Source of the DNA: Patescibacteria group bacterium
Lineage (GTDB): Bacteria > Patescibacteria > Microgenomatia > UBA12405
NCBI GenBank assembly: GCA_023380755.1
Contig: JAMCSD010000003.1
Span: forward strand, 15,962-79,961
DNA length: 64,000 nucleotides
Reading direction: 5' to 3'
The notes under the pieces are model-generated. The model saw only the letters and a program-made list of their open reading frames with translations. It did not search any database and was not told where the DNA came from. Both the position numbers and the translations under genes were made by a program. How positions within the stretch are numbered: position 1 is the first letter of the stretch; each line of letters opens with the position of its first letter. Of this stretch, positions 32,608 to 41,296 are shown piece by piece.

Positions 32608-34608
32608 TTAAAGACTCTCAATTTCCTTTATTTTATCGCGTAATTTGATAGCTTCTTCGAAATTCATGGATTCGGCGAGTGAACGCATTTCCCGGCGGAG
32701 CTTGGAAACATGGGCTTTGCGCTGGGGCGGGGTGAGCGATAAGGGGTCGATTTCCAATAAGGGCATTTCCGCTTTGGTCTCCACCGGCGCTTCGATTATC
32801 TTGGGGCGGATGGATTTGCTGATAGTCTGGGGGGTAATACCATGCTCCAAATTAAACTTTAGCTGAATTTCCCGGCGACGGTTAACTTCGGTCATCGCCT
32901 CTCTCATGGCAGGCGAAATCTCGTCAGCGTAAAGGATAACTTCACCGGAAACATGTCGGGAAGCCCGGCCCATGATTTGAATTAAGGATGTCTTGGAGCG
33001 TAAGAAGCCTTGTTGACCGGCGTCGAGGATCGCAACGAGACTGACTTCCGGAAGATCGAGTCCTTCACGCAACAGATTGATACCGACCAAAACATCGTAG
33101 TTACCATTACGCAAATTATCAAGAATGGTGGAGCGCTCCAGGGTATCGATATCAGCGTGCAGATAGGCAACCTTAAAGGGAACGCCGGTATTTAAAGGAT
33201 TGGCTAAATATTCAGCTAATTCTTCGGCCATCCTCTTAGTTAAGGTAACGACTAAAACCCGTTCCTTTTTTTCAATACGCTTTTTTATTTCTTCGATTAA
33301 ATCCGGGATTTGTTGAATAGTTGCTTTTACAATAATGGGGGGATCGACTAAGCCTGTGGGGCGAATTACCTGCTGCGCCACCTCGCCACCAGATTCTTTG
33401 ATCTCAAAATCATCGGGGGTCGCCGAGACAAAGATCACTTTACCGACACGATCATAAAATTCGGTAAACTTCAGCGGGCGGTTGTCGTAAGCCGCCGGCA
33501 GCCGGAAACCATAATCAACCAAAGTTTTTTTACGGGCCAGATCCCCCTGATACATACCCCGAATTTGGGGAACGGTAACATGGGATTCATCAATGACGGT
33601 GAGAAAATTATCCTCCCAAAGATGGCGGAAATAATCGACCAGGGTAAAAGGCGGTTCGCCGGGATGGCGATTCTGTTCAAAGTAGATGGAATAATTTTCA
33701 ATGCCATTGACGTAACCCACCTCTTCCAGCATTTCCAAATCATAATTAACGCGCTGTTCAAGGCGATAGGCTTCGAGCATTTTGCCTTGTTCCTTAAAGC
33801 GAGCTACGGAAATGGCACAATCATGCCTAATAAAGTCATAGATTTGTTTTTTATCCGGTCCGCCGCCGCTAACATATTGCTTGGCAGGAAAGAGAAGAAA
33901 ACGATTCTCGACAAATTCCTTGCCAGTCATCGGGTTCCTTTCTAAGATTTTGGTAATTTTTTCATTTTCAATCTCCAATACCAACACCCAATCTTGATAA
34001 GCCGGCCATAATTCAATGGATTCACCACGGACCCGGAAAGTACCCCGCCTAAACTCCATGTCACTCCGGGTATAAAAGAGTTCCACCAATTTTTCCAAAA
34101 GAAGACGGCGGGGCCACAAATCGCCAACTTTAAATTCAACCGTTTTGCCACTAAATTCAACTGGATCGCCAATATTGTAAATACAGCTGACCGAAGCGAC
34201 GACAATATTATCAGGACCCGAAAAAAGGTTAGACGTAGCTTCCAGCCGCAGCTTGTCAATGAGGTCGTTAATATCCACTTCTTTGGCAATATAGGTATCA
34301 GAAGAAGGAATATAGGCTTCGGGTTGGTAGTAATCGTAATAAGAAACAAAGTAGGAGACTTTATTGTTGGGAAAAAGTTCTTTAAATTCCTGATATAACT
34401 GCCCGGCCAAGGTTTTGTTATGAGAGATTACCAGGGTTGGCAGTTGGGTATTTTGGATAACGTTGGCAATGGTAAAGGTTTTACCGGACCCAGTGACACC
34501 CAAAAGTGTCTGCCGAGTTTTATCGGATTGAAGTCCGGCAGTAAGTTGGGCGATGGCTTGGGGCTGATCTCCCGACGGCAGAAAACTAGAATTAATTTGA
34601 AAACCCAT
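32608..34608 (-). CDS. uvrB: Excinuclease ABC subunit UvrB
   Basis: 666 residues, normal length. Helicase motifs: LLGVTGSGKTFTIANVI (Walker A), FVSYYDYYQPEAYIPSSDTYI (the beta-hairpin that inserts into damaged DNA), LTVIDESHVTVPQ, and LLREGLDLPEVSLVAILDAG with QIMGRASRHVSG. The C-terminal UVR motif (MNFEEAIKLRDKIKEIESL) binds UvrC. Together with uvrA and uvrC within 6 kb it completes the nucleotide excision repair nuclease. TATAAT (34615-34620) ends 6 nt before the ATG, and the stop codon of the upstream gene is part of that hexamer. Confidence 0.97.
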   Translation of the reverse strand: MGFQINSSFLPSGDQPQAIAQLTAGLQSDKTRQTLLGVTGSGKTFTIANVIQNTQLPTLVISHNKTLAGQLYQEFKELFPNNKVSYFVSYYDYYQPEAYIPSSDTYIAKEVDINDLIDKLRLEATSNLFSGPDNIVVASVSCIYNIGDPVEFSGKTVEFKVGDLWPRRLLLEKLVELFYTRSDMEFRRGTFRVRGESIELWPAYQDWVLVLEIENEKITKILERNPMTGKEFVENRFLLFPAKQYVSGGGPDKKQIYDFIRHDCAISVARFKEQGKMLEAYRLEQRVNYDLEMLEEVGYVNGIENYSIYFEQNRHPGEPPFTLVDYFRHLWEDNFLTVIDESHVTVPQIRGMYQGDLARKKTLVDYGFRLPAAYDNRPLKFTEFYDRVGKVIFVSATPDDFEIKESGGEVAQQVIRPTGLVDPPIIVKATIQQIPDLIEEIKKRIEKKERVLVVTLTKRMAEELAEYLANPLNTGVPFKVAYLHADIDTLERSTILDNLRNGNYDVLVGINLLREGLDLPEVSLVAILDAGQQGFLRSKTSLIQIMGRASRHVSGEVILYADEISPAMREAMTEVNRRREIQLKFNLEHGITPQTISKSIRPKIIEAPVETKAEMPLLEIDPLSLTPPQRKAHVSKLRREMRSLAESMNFEEAIKLRDKIKEIESL

Positions 34609-34614
34609 AGGTCA

Positions 34615-34620
34615 ATTATA
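34615..34620 (-). promoter_or_regulatory. uvrB -10 element with embedded stop codon
   Basis: TATAAT, 6 nt before the uvrB ATG. Its central TAA (34616-34618) is the stop codon of the gene at 34616-35146. Confidence 0.65.
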
Positions 34621-35146
34621 AACCAGACTTTGGGTTTGTTTCGGTCTTAATGATATCCAGAGTTCCAAATTCTTTAAAGGTATTAGTAGTTTCTTGAAAG
34701 TGATCGGCACGGACTAAGATAAGCGTCCGGCCAGCGATGATCAATTCCTGAAAATTATCAGATGTTTCAGGGTCAAAGCCCAAATCCCAAAAGGCCTGAC
34801 TCAGGCTGCCATTCATATTAGGAGAAAAACTCTTGGTGGTCAGTAATTGATCGGCCAGCGGCCCGGACATAATTAGTTGGCCAACGCCGTTAAAGTCAAA
34901 GTGGATTAAGTGAGGGGCAACAACCGAAAAAGCGGCAGTAGCTCCACCGCTAAATGGCGGAGCGATATCTTCTGAGACATCTTCGTTATTAGATAAAAAA
35001 CTGATAGCTTCTTCATCATTGATTTCCCGGACAATAAACGATACTTCCTCGTTAATACGGCGCGATAAAAGCGCATGGTAGGCGTTGCTGGCTTGGACGA
35101 AGTCATCAAAAATACCGACGGAAAAAGGAATCATACTACTATTCAT
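34616..35146 (-). CDS. Uncharacterised protein with possible YflT-like stress domain
   Basis: 176 residues. The N-terminus (IPFSVGIFDDFVQASNAYHAL) with the following INEEVSFIVREINDEEAI resembles the start of the general stress protein 17M/YflT family, where a sensor-like alpha-beta unit begins VGVFDD..qA..A. A Gly/Ala-rich stretch follows (FSGGATAAFSVVAP), then LTTKSFSPNMNGSLSQAFWD and a second alpha-beta segment. No membrane helix or catalytic motif is seen. The start is ATG at 35146 or at 35134 (second Met); the promoter does not decide. Function unknown. Confidence 0.6.
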   Translation of the reverse strand: MNSSMIPFSVGIFDDFVQASNAYHALLSRRINEEVSFIVREINDEEAISFLSNNEDVSEDIAPPFSGGATAAFSVVAPHLIHFDFNGVGQLIMSGPLADQLLTTKSFSPNMNGSLSQAFWDLGFDPETSDNFQELIIAGRTLILVRADHFQETTNTFKEFGTLDIIKTETNPKSGL

Positions 35147-35206
35147 TATATATTAGTTTAAAGGTAAAAAATACCGAGTAGTTAGCATAAATAGTAAATT
35201 CCCGTA

Positions 35207-35212
35207 TATAAT
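35207..35212 (+). promoter_or_regulatory. -10 element 7 nt from ATG of the frameshift gene
   Basis: TATAAT in an AT-rich stretch, ending 7 nt before the ATG at 35220. Confidence 0.6.
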
Positions 35213-35219
35213 ATATAGT

Positions 35220-35498
35220 ATGGGATCAGTAGATAGAGTAAATGGAATCTTTAAAGGAACAGTCGACCGGGTTATTCCTCGGATAGATATTGGTTTATGG
35301 ATCGAAACCGCAGAAAGAGAAGGGGTGGAATGGGAAATAATACCGGCTGGTAGCTCGTACCGACTAACCAACGAACTAGGCGGCGGGGAAAGGCAAACAC
35401 TAAAGGAGAGTGTGTTTGTGTGGCTTGATGAAAACCAGGATCCAGACTACTTTATTAGCCGAGTCGGCTGGACGAAAAAAAAAGGGAGGAGGCCCTAG
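35220..35498 (+). CDS. Small protein, unknown; probably continues by -1 frameshift to 35626
   Basis: The zero-frame product is 92 residues and ends shortly after a run of nine A (35475-35483) coding Lys-Lys-Lys, followed by GGGAGGAGG. If the ribosome slips back one base on the A run (or the polymerase adds one A), the reading frame continues for 47 codons to TGA at 35624-35626. It would code a charged helical tail starting REEALARKNDRLSETL and ending GVSFFQK, and make 135 residues. The tail frame has no stops and protein-like composition, and would otherwise be an empty gap before comM. No domain is recognised. A sequencing error in the homopolymer is the main alternative. Confidence 0.6.
   Translation: MGSVDRVNGIFKGTVDRVIPRIDIGLWIETAEREGVEWEIIPAGSSYRLTNELGGGERQTLKESVFVWLDENQDPDYFISRVGWTKKKGRRP
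35475..35492 (+). other. A9 slippery run followed by GGGAGGAGG
   Basis: Nine A in frame as AAA AAA AAA, then GGGAGGAGG. Poly-A of this length supports both -1 ribosomal slippage (A AAA AAA) and transcriptional slippage. The purine block could pair with the anti-Shine-Dalgarno of the 16S rRNA, but it lies downstream, not upstream, of the slip site. Confidence 0.5.
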
Positions 35499-35637
35499 CC
35501 CGGAAGAATGACCGGTTAAGTGAAACCCTGAAACGGATTGATCGAAAACTGGGCAATGGCCATAAACCGAAAAAGCAAGTTTTAGACCATGAATTTGTGA
35601 ATGGAGTGAGCTTTTTTCAAAAATGATTTTGAAAATG

Positions 35638-35646
35638 TGCTAGATT
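35638..35646 (+). promoter_or_regulatory. Extended -10 (TGcTAGATT) of comM
   Basis: Ends 5 nt before the GTG at 35652 and 11 nt before the ATG at 35658. The window-wide spacing rule favours the GTG as the leaderless start. Confidence 0.55.
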
Positions 35647-35651
35647 AAAGT

Positions 35652-37184
35652 GTGCTGATGAAAGTAGCCTCAATGGCTTGTGTGGGGTTAGATCCAGTCG
35701 AGGTGGAGATCGAAGTTAATATCGCCGAAAAAGGCTTCCCCGGGTTGACGATTGTCGGATTGGCTGGTAAGGTGGCGGAAGAGTGCAAAGAACGGATTAA
35801 AACAGCTATCATCAACTCCGAGATTGAATTTCCGACAGCAAAAATTACCATTAATTTGGCACCCGCTGACCTGCCTAAAGAAGGATCCTATTATGATTTA
35901 CCGATTGCAGTGGGAATTTTGGCGGCGATGGGCGAAATTACCCTACCGGTAGAAAAGACATTTTATTTTGGGGAATTATCACTGGATGGATCGCTGCGAC
36001 ACAGCCGAGGAGTATTCTTGCTAGCCCTTCTCGCTAAAGAGAGTGGAGTAAAAACAATTTTCGTCCCCAGAGAATCAGCTAATGAAGCTTGTGTTGTTGA
36101 GGGAGTTAAAGTTTTCCCGATAGAAACTTTAACCGCTTTAATCCGACATTTAAGAGGCCAAAGAGAAGTGGTGGCTTTAAGGTTTATCGGTGATTTGGTA
36201 GCCAAAGACGGAATTGATCCGGAATTTGATTTTTCCGAAATCTATGGCCAGGAATCGGCCAAACGAGCTATTGAGATCGCCGCCGCCGGAGGCCATAATA
36301 TTTTTTTATTGGGCAGCCCAGGCGCCGGCAAAACGATGCTGTCGCGGGCCATACCGGGAATTTTACCCCAGCTAACGGATAAAGAGAGCCTCGAGGTAAC
36401 AAAGATATTCTCCATAACCGGCAATATACCGCCGGGTGGGACACTGGTCCGGAGGCGCCCGTTCAGATTCCCCCACCACACGACTTCTCAGATCGGACTT
36501 ATAGGCGGCGGCTCTAACCTGCGGCCGGGTGAGGTAACGATGGCCCATCGGGGAGTGCTTTTTTTGGATGAATTCCCCGAATTTTCCCGGGCGAGCCTAG
36601 AAGCCTTAAGGCAGCCGATGGAAGATGGTTATGTCAGCATTTCCCGAGCGGCGGGGTCGGTGATGTTTCCGGCACAATTTATGCTGGTGGCAGCAGCTAA
36701 TCCTTGCCCCTGCGGTTACTTAGGTGATCCAAAACATACCTGCAGTTGTAATAGCCACCAAGTTGAAAAATACCAGAAGCGATTATCCGGCCCAATCATG
36801 GATCGGATCGATATGCATTTATATGTTCCCCCGGTAGATGTCACGAAGATAATGATTAATTCCGAAACAGTGAAACTAGCTGAAAGTTCAAAATCGATCC
36901 GCGAAAGAGTCATTCAAGCCAGGCTCAGGCAAGAAAAAAGGTTTGAGGGAACGAAGTTGGTGTGCAATGCTGATATGAAAAATCGTCATATTAAAAAGTT
37001 AGCTAACTTATCGGATTCTGCCAATAAGATCCTAAAGAAGGCAGTGGTGGCCTACGCCCTGTCGGCCCGTACTTATTTCCGGTTAATCAAGGTAGCCAGA
37101 ACCATCGCTGATTTGGCAGAAAGTGAGGTCATTAACGATCAGCATATTGCCGAAGCCCTGCAATATCGGATCAAGACTGAATAA
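35652..37184 (+). CDS. comM: YifB/ComM-family Mg-chelatase-like AAA+ ATPase
   Basis: About 510 residues. N-terminal ChlI-like domain (VEVEIEVNIAEKGFPGLTIVGLAGKVAEE, INLAPADLPKEGSYYDLPIA), then AAA+ motifs LLGSPGAGKTMLSRAIPGILP, HRGVLFLDEFPEF, a zinc-type CPCGYLGDPKHTCSC, RIDMHLYVP with the Arg finger region, and a helical C-terminus. ComM is a hexameric helicase that promotes branch migration when taken-up DNA is integrated. It begins GTG-CTG-ATG; the GTG at 35652 or the ATG at 35658 is the start. It heads a comM-yraN-dprA operon, which supports a DNA-uptake role. Confidence 0.94.
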   Translation: MLMKVASMACVGLDPVEVEIEVNIAEKGFPGLTIVGLAGKVAEECKERIKTAIINSEIEFPTAKITINLAPADLPKEGSYYDLPIAVGILAAMGEITLPVEKTFYFGELSLDGSLRHSRGVFLLALLAKESGVKTIFVPRESANEACVVEGVKVFPIETLTALIRHLRGQREVVALRFIGDLVAKDGIDPEFDFSEIYGQESAKRAIEIAAAGGHNIFLLGSPGAGKTMLSRAIPGILPQLTDKESLEVTKIFSITGNIPPGGTLVRRRPFRFPHHTTSQIGLIGGGSNLRPGEVTMAHRGVLFLDEFPEFSRASLEALRQPMEDGYVSISRAAGSVMFPAQFMLVAAANPCPCGYLGDPKHTCSCNSHQVEKYQKRLSGPIMDRIDMHLYVPPVDVTKIMINSETVKLAESSKSIRERVIQARLRQEKRFEGTKLVCNADMKNRHIKKLANLSDSANKILKKAVVAYALSARTYFRLIKVARTIADLAESEVINDQHIAEALQYRIKTE

Positions 37185-37185
37185 T

Positions 37186-37560
37186 ATGGATCCATCTTGG
37201 GGGAAAAAATTAAATTACCAAAAAGGCAAAGGCGGCGAAGAACAGGCACGTATTTTTTTAATGACTAAAGGTTATGATTTTCTGGAAATGAATTACCGAA
37301 ATAATGTCGGGGAAATTGATCTAATAATGACTCAGGGGCAGTGTTTAGTATTTGTGGAAGTAAAGATGAAAACCAATGACCAGTTTGGCAGTGCGGAAGA
37401 AATGATCACTAAGGTTAAGATCAGCCAGGTCCGCCGGGTGGCTGAAATTTACCTGTTAGCTAATCCGAAGATAAAAAGACAATTTTCCCAATACCGAATC
37501 GACGCCGTTTGTGTTAATGGAGAAAACATTAATCATTATCCTAATATTGGCAGTGATTAA
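37186..37560 (+). CDS. UPF0102 (YraN-like) nuclease-fold protein
   Basis: 124 residues from the ATG at 37186, one base after the comM stop (TAATATG). UPF0102 motifs: GGEEQARIFLMTKGYDFLEMN, NVGEIDLIMTQGQCLVFVEVK and the DQFGSAEEMIT/ KISQVRRVAEIYL helix. The GEIDLI...FVEVK pattern is the PD-(D/E)XK-like core (Asp, Glu-x-Lys). The family is of unknown biological role, but it sits beside dprA and comM in many genomes, which suggests DNA processing. Its end overlaps the dprA start. A longer reading from 37123 is rejected because it lies inside comM. Confidence 0.9.
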   Translation: MDPSWGKKLNYQKGKGGEEQARIFLMTKGYDFLEMNYRNNVGEIDLIMTQGQCLVFVEVKMKTNDQFGSAEEMITKVKISQVRRVAEIYLLANPKIKRQFSQYRIDAVCVNGENINHYPNIGSD

Positions 37561-38446
37561 TGAATGGCGGAAGTGGCCGATTAAAACAATTAAGAGCGAA
37601 TCTTCTGACTTTCCAGCGGAACTGCGTCAAATAAAGCAAGCGCCAAAAAAAATGTTTTATCGGGGAGAGTGGCAGCCAAAATTGTTGGAAAGAACAATCA
37701 GTATAGTCGGCAGCCGGCGGATGACTCAATATGGCAAAAATGTAGTGGAAATGGTCATGTTACCGTTAGTTCAAAAGTCAACCACCGTTATTTCTGGATT
37801 TATGTACGGAGTGGACGCGGAAGCCCACGAGCAAGCATTAGCGATGGGCGGCCAGACTATAGCAATTTTAGCTTCAGGGCTAGACTATCCGACGCCAGCG
37901 GACCACGACCGTTTATATTACAAAATCCTCGAGAGGGGAGGTTTGGTGATGAGTGAATATGAACCAAATTTTCGGGCCACATTGTGGAGTTTTCCCCAAA
38001 GGAATCGGATCGTGAGCGGGCTGGCGACGGAAGGAGTGATCGTGGTTGAAGCCGGAATTGATTCGGGTTCTTTGGTAACCGCCAGGTTTGCCCGAGAACA
38101 AAGAAAAAAGTTGTGGGCCGTTCCCGGACCGATTACTTCGGCTGTCTCCCGAGGATGCAATGAATTAATTAAAAACGGCCAGGCAAAGGCGTTGCTATCG
38201 GCGGATGACCTGTTGGGCAGCTGTCAGAGGGAAAAACAGTTAGAGATACCCGGTTGGTCAAAAACAGATATGTATATATTTGAATTATTAGAAGATAGTC
38301 CTTTAACGATCGACGTCTTGAGCCTGAAATTACACAAAGAGGTGGCGGAAGTAAATTATCTGGTCAGTATTTTGGAATTAAACGGTATGATCGAAGAATC
38401 TAATGGAGTTCTATACAAAAAAACGATCAGAAGAGAAACGGGGTAG
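37553..38446 (+). CDS. dprA: DNA-processing protein DprA
   Basis: About 297 residues. The start is most likely GTG at 37553, overlapping the yraN stop; no ATG fits. Rossmann-fold motifs: ISIVGSRRMTQYG, TTVISGFMYGVDAEAHEQAL, AILASGLDYPTPADH, LVMSEYEPNF and FPQRNRIVSGLA. A C-terminal winged-helix-like segment (IFELLEDSPLTIDVLS) follows. DprA shields incoming single-stranded DNA and loads RecA. The protein lacks the N-terminal SAM domain of longer DprA. The 3' end of the gene forms half of a long terminator for the opposite strand. Confidence 0.94.
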   Translation: MINEWRKWPIKTIKSESSDFPAELRQIKQAPKKMFYRGEWQPKLLERTISIVGSRRMTQYGKNVVEMVMLPLVQKSTTVISGFMYGVDAEAHEQALAMGGQTIAILASGLDYPTPADHDRLYYKILERGGLVMSEYEPNFRATLWSFPQRNRIVSGLATEGVIVVEAGIDSGSLVTARFAREQRKKLWAVPGPITSAVSRGCNELIKNGQAKALLSADDLLGSCQREKQLEIPGWSKTDMYIFELLEDSPLTIDVLSLKLHKEVAEVNYLVSILELNGMIEESNGVLYKKTIRRETG

Positions 38447-38487
38447 GATCGTAGAGGAGCCTACTCCAGATCTCTCTTCTAATCGTT
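38414..38487 (-). terminator. Long-stem terminator of the minus-strand gene at 38521
   Basis: On the minus strand a roughly 25-bp imperfect stem (arms 38460-38487 and 38422-38447, one or two mismatches) is followed by seven T (38417-38423). The second arm and the T-run lie inside the last codons and stop of dprA, so terminator and dprA coding sequence share DNA. The loop has ATCGTAGAGGAGCC, also found beside the terminator at 18758-18803. Confidence 0.75.
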
Positions 38488-38520
38488 ATGAGTATATTGT
38501 ATCCTATATTATAAGTCTTG

Positions 38521-40170
38521 TCAAGTCTTGGATTCAAGCTCAATGATGCGTTTAATGACAGCGGAAGTCGCAGCGTAAGTAGGTTCAATTCCCCGGGTAA
38601 TCAGCGGTGTATCACCGAGAGTTTGGACCAGGGGGTTATCAGAAGCATAATTGATGATGCCGATATCGAAGGGGGTGGAACGGATATCAAAATTACCGTT
38701 CTCCACAGCAGTTTCGGGATGAAGATAATGATAAATTGAGGCTAAGTAGGAACCGGACTCCATTTCGATGACATTGTAACCATCGGCTAAATAGCCTTCC
38801 ATTTGGCGGCGGTTTTCCAGGAAAGTGCCAAAAAGGGAGAGGGCCTTAAGTGAGTCGTGAGTGTGCACATTGGAGGCTAAGACATTACTTTGATTGAAGC
38901 AGTTATCGAAATTAAAAGTGGAGGCAGTTTTTTCATCCAAAACCGTTTTGGGAATTTGGATATCACCGATATTGCCGTTGAGAATGGCGGCCTTGCCAAT
39001 AATATAAATACCTTTGACATTTTTAAAGTGCTTTAAGAAAGTCTCCATCAGATAATAAGCAGCCTGACCGAGAGGGTACTCGATGTTAATGATAATGGCC
39101 GAATTATCTTTAATGGAATTAAATGGTAGGCTGGCTAACTGAGGATCGGGATACTCGAAATGTTGGAAAGAATTAAGAGGAATAATTTGGGTAACAGATT
39201 CAAAAGGCCCGGTGGAAACGATGCGTCGGATCCCCTTACTGACTTCGAGACGGTTACGTTCTTGAACTTCTTCGGGATGGTGCTCGAAGTAAATCTTGGA
39301 AAGATAGTAAACAAAATCATAAACCCGGGTAGGATCATTATTGGTCTTGATTAACTGCCATTGCTCATATATCGAAGGATAGGTCGATTCGATAAAGGTG
39401 AACAATTTAGCTTCAATTTGCCAAACATAACCGGTGATTAAGTTAGTTAAGCTATGGGTATTTGAAGAAACAAAATAGACCGGAGTATCGAACAAATCGA
39501 TAAACAACGATTCTTTACGCAGCTGGTCAATCCAATCTTCGAAGGCAGTATCGTAGGAACTGTTACTCTTAAGGAGCTGCAAAGTGGTGCCGCTACGGGC
39601 TCCCCAGGTAGCCAGGGCTGATTTCCAGTCGTGGCCGAGCAGCATTTTTAAAGATTCCAGTTCTACCACCGTAATTCCAAAGAGATTAATTAACTCATGA
39701 TCATCAAACTGTTTACGTTGATGGCGCAGAGCTTGATGAATTTTTTCGGATTCAATCTCGATGGCGACAAGCGCGTTAACAATATCATCAATATCGGAGT
39801 CGGAAGTGATAACAAAGACTAAAGTACGACTGAGAGGATTGTAAAAACTCAAGCGACGACGGTTAACCGCGGTGACCTTTTTCCAAACGTGAGAAGTGGT
39901 AATGACTCCGGGAAGTTGACGGGGGTCCTTGACCATAATTACACTTTGTGTCTCGCGGAGCTCAGAGGGAAGCCGAGACAGAGCATAGTTAAGGGTGGAA
40001 ACATCGATCCAATTGTCACCTAAATGATGATGCATCGAAGGCTGCATCAGCTTATAAGTCGGGATAAAATCAGCGATATTGACAGGATTTCCAGGAGCCA
40101 GTAACTCCGTATAATGTTGAATATGATTACGGATGGTTTCTTCGAGCGTGGCCAGTTGAACGGGTGACAT
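38521..40170 (-). CDS. Large uncharacterised protein with a nucleoside phosphorylase-like C-terminal part
   Basis: 549 residues from the ATG at 40170. The ORF can be read back to a TTG at 40191, inside the upstream gene. The N-terminal two thirds are helical and unrecognised (LMQPSMHHHLGDNWIDVSTL, VIMVKDPRQLPGVI). The last third has VKGIYIIGKAAILNGNIGDI, QIPKTVLDE, SNVLASNVHTHDSLKAL and GYNVIEMESGSYLASIYH, which resemble purine/uridine phosphorylases: a Gly-rich phosphate loop and the VEMEs base/ribose segment. No membrane helix. It may bind a nucleoside; catalysis is unproven. I suspect a DUF6909-type family, without certainty. ATG lies 2 nt after the GT-C stop (TAACCATG). Confidence 0.65.
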   Translation of the reverse strand: MSPVQLATLEETIRNHIQHYTELLAPGNPVNIADFIPTYKLMQPSMHHHLGDNWIDVSTLNYALSRLPSELRETQSVIMVKDPRQLPGVITTSHVWKKVTAVNRRRLSFYNPLSRTLVFVITSDSDIDDIVNALVAIEIESEKIHQALRHQRKQFDDHELINLFGITVVELESLKMLLGHDWKSALATWGARSGTTLQLLKSNSSYDTAFEDWIDQLRKESLFIDLFDTPVYFVSSNTHSLTNLITGYVWQIEAKLFTFIESTYPSIYEQWQLIKTNNDPTRVYDFVYYLSKIYFEHHPEEVQERNRLEVSKGIRRIVSTGPFESVTQIIPLNSFQHFEYPDPQLASLPFNSIKDNSAIIINIEYPLGQAAYYLMETFLKHFKNVKGIYIIGKAAILNGNIGDIQIPKTVLDEKTASTFNFDNCFNQSNVLASNVHTHDSLKALSLFGTFLENRRQMEGYLADGYNVIEMESGSYLASIYHYLHPETAVENGNFDIRSTPFDIGIINYASDNPLVQTLGDTPLITRGIEPTYAATSAVIKRIIELESKT

Positions 40171-40172
40171 GG

Positions 40173-41291
40173 TTAGAGATATGGCGTCCAATCAGCAATG
40201 GGCGCGGTGTTGCCAATAATAAAATTAATAGCATATAGGTAAATGGCGGGGATGAGAAGCAGTAAGGCGAATTTAAAAGCCTTAGTTTTTAGATGGGGGG
40301 CAAAAGCCAAAAAGAGAAAAGGATAAATGGGTGACGCATAACGGCTAATATCGCGGTGGGCTACCAGAAGAGTGGCAATCAAGAATATGGCCGGAAATAC
40401 GGCTAAGATATCAAATTTATATTTACCAATAAGGCGGCCAACACCAAAAAGAGCCAAAAGAAAAATGTAAAGGATATCTTCCAGCCAGATGCCATTAACC
40501 CAGGATTTAGTGCTGACAAAAGCCAGATAAGGTATGGGGTTAAGATGAATATTGTCACCGCTATGAAAATAAGCCAAGAAATCCCCTGTTTGGAGGTAGT
40601 ATAAATAAAAGACTAAGAGAGCCGAGAGCGGAATTAACAAATAGGTGCCAAATCGCCGGACGACTGAGCCCAAAGAAGATTTATGGGTCCAAAACTCATA
40701 GACCGCCAAGAGGAAGTAGGCCACAAAAAGAAGAATGCCGGGACTTTTGAGAAGTTGGACTAACACCGCACAAAGAGCCGACAGGATATATTTCTTTTGG
40801 CGGAAGAAAATAATGGACCAAAGAATAAAGCCGATAAACATGGTTTCGGGGGCGCCAATCGAGCGAAGAATAAACAGCCGTCCGGGAAAAAGAGTGAAGG
40901 CAAAAGTGAGCCACAGCGAACCGCTTAAGAGATAAAAGGCGTAATTGAGAATAACCGAACCCAAAAGAGTTAACAGGATCATGGCGACCGGGGAAGGCAA
41001 AACGACATCAAAAAGGCGGATTAATAAGGGAAAACCAGGTAAATGGGCCGGGTAATATTCCAAGGGGGTGGGCAAGGAGAAGTGGGTCCGGATACAATTT
41101 TTATCGTAACCACACTTGGCGATAACCAGGTAGTTAGGACCATCGTAGTTGGCAAAAATAGTTTTTAGGTCAACCGAACTAAAACCGATTTGGCGGGGGA
41201 GGTTGAAATGAAACATAATCCAGAGAAGCAGGGTGGGGATGACAGTGAAGAGCGAAACCACCAAAAAAGGCTTGAATTTGATAAAATTCAT
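40173..41291 (-). CDS. PIG-V/Gpi18-like GT-C glycosyltransferase
   Basis: 372 residues from the ATG at 41291; a reading to 41321 would run into the tRNA. About nine hydrophobic helices. The first loop ANYDGPNYLVIAKCGYDKN followed by YYPAHLPGFPLLIRLF matches the PIG-V/Gpi18 pattern (W/YD-x-x-x-Y-x-x-IA-x-x-GY and YP-x-x-P), in which the Asp is catalytic. These enzymes attach mannose from a polyprenyl-phosphate donor. The -10 TACAAT (41298-41303) ends 6 nt before the ATG. It lies 23 bp from tRNA-Glu, divergently. Coupled to the phosphorylase-like gene downstream. Acceptor unknown. Confidence 0.75.
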   Translation of the reverse strand: MNFIKFKPFLVVSLFTVIPTLLLWIMFHFNLPRQIGFSSVDLKTIFANYDGPNYLVIAKCGYDKNCIRTHFSLPTPLEYYPAHLPGFPLLIRLFDVVLPSPVAMILLTLLGSVILNYAFYLLSGSLWLTFAFTLFPGRLFILRSIGAPETMFIGFILWSIIFFRQKKYILSALCAVLVQLLKSPGILLFVAYFLLAVYEFWTHKSSLGSVVRRFGTYLLIPLSALLVFYLYYLQTGDFLAYFHSGDNIHLNPIPYLAFVSTKSWVNGIWLEDILYIFLLALFGVGRLIGKYKFDILAVFPAIFLIATLLVAHRDISRYASPIYPFLFLAFAPHLKTKAFKFALLLLIPAIYLYAINFIIGNTAPIADWTPYL

Positions 41292-41296
41292 TGCCT

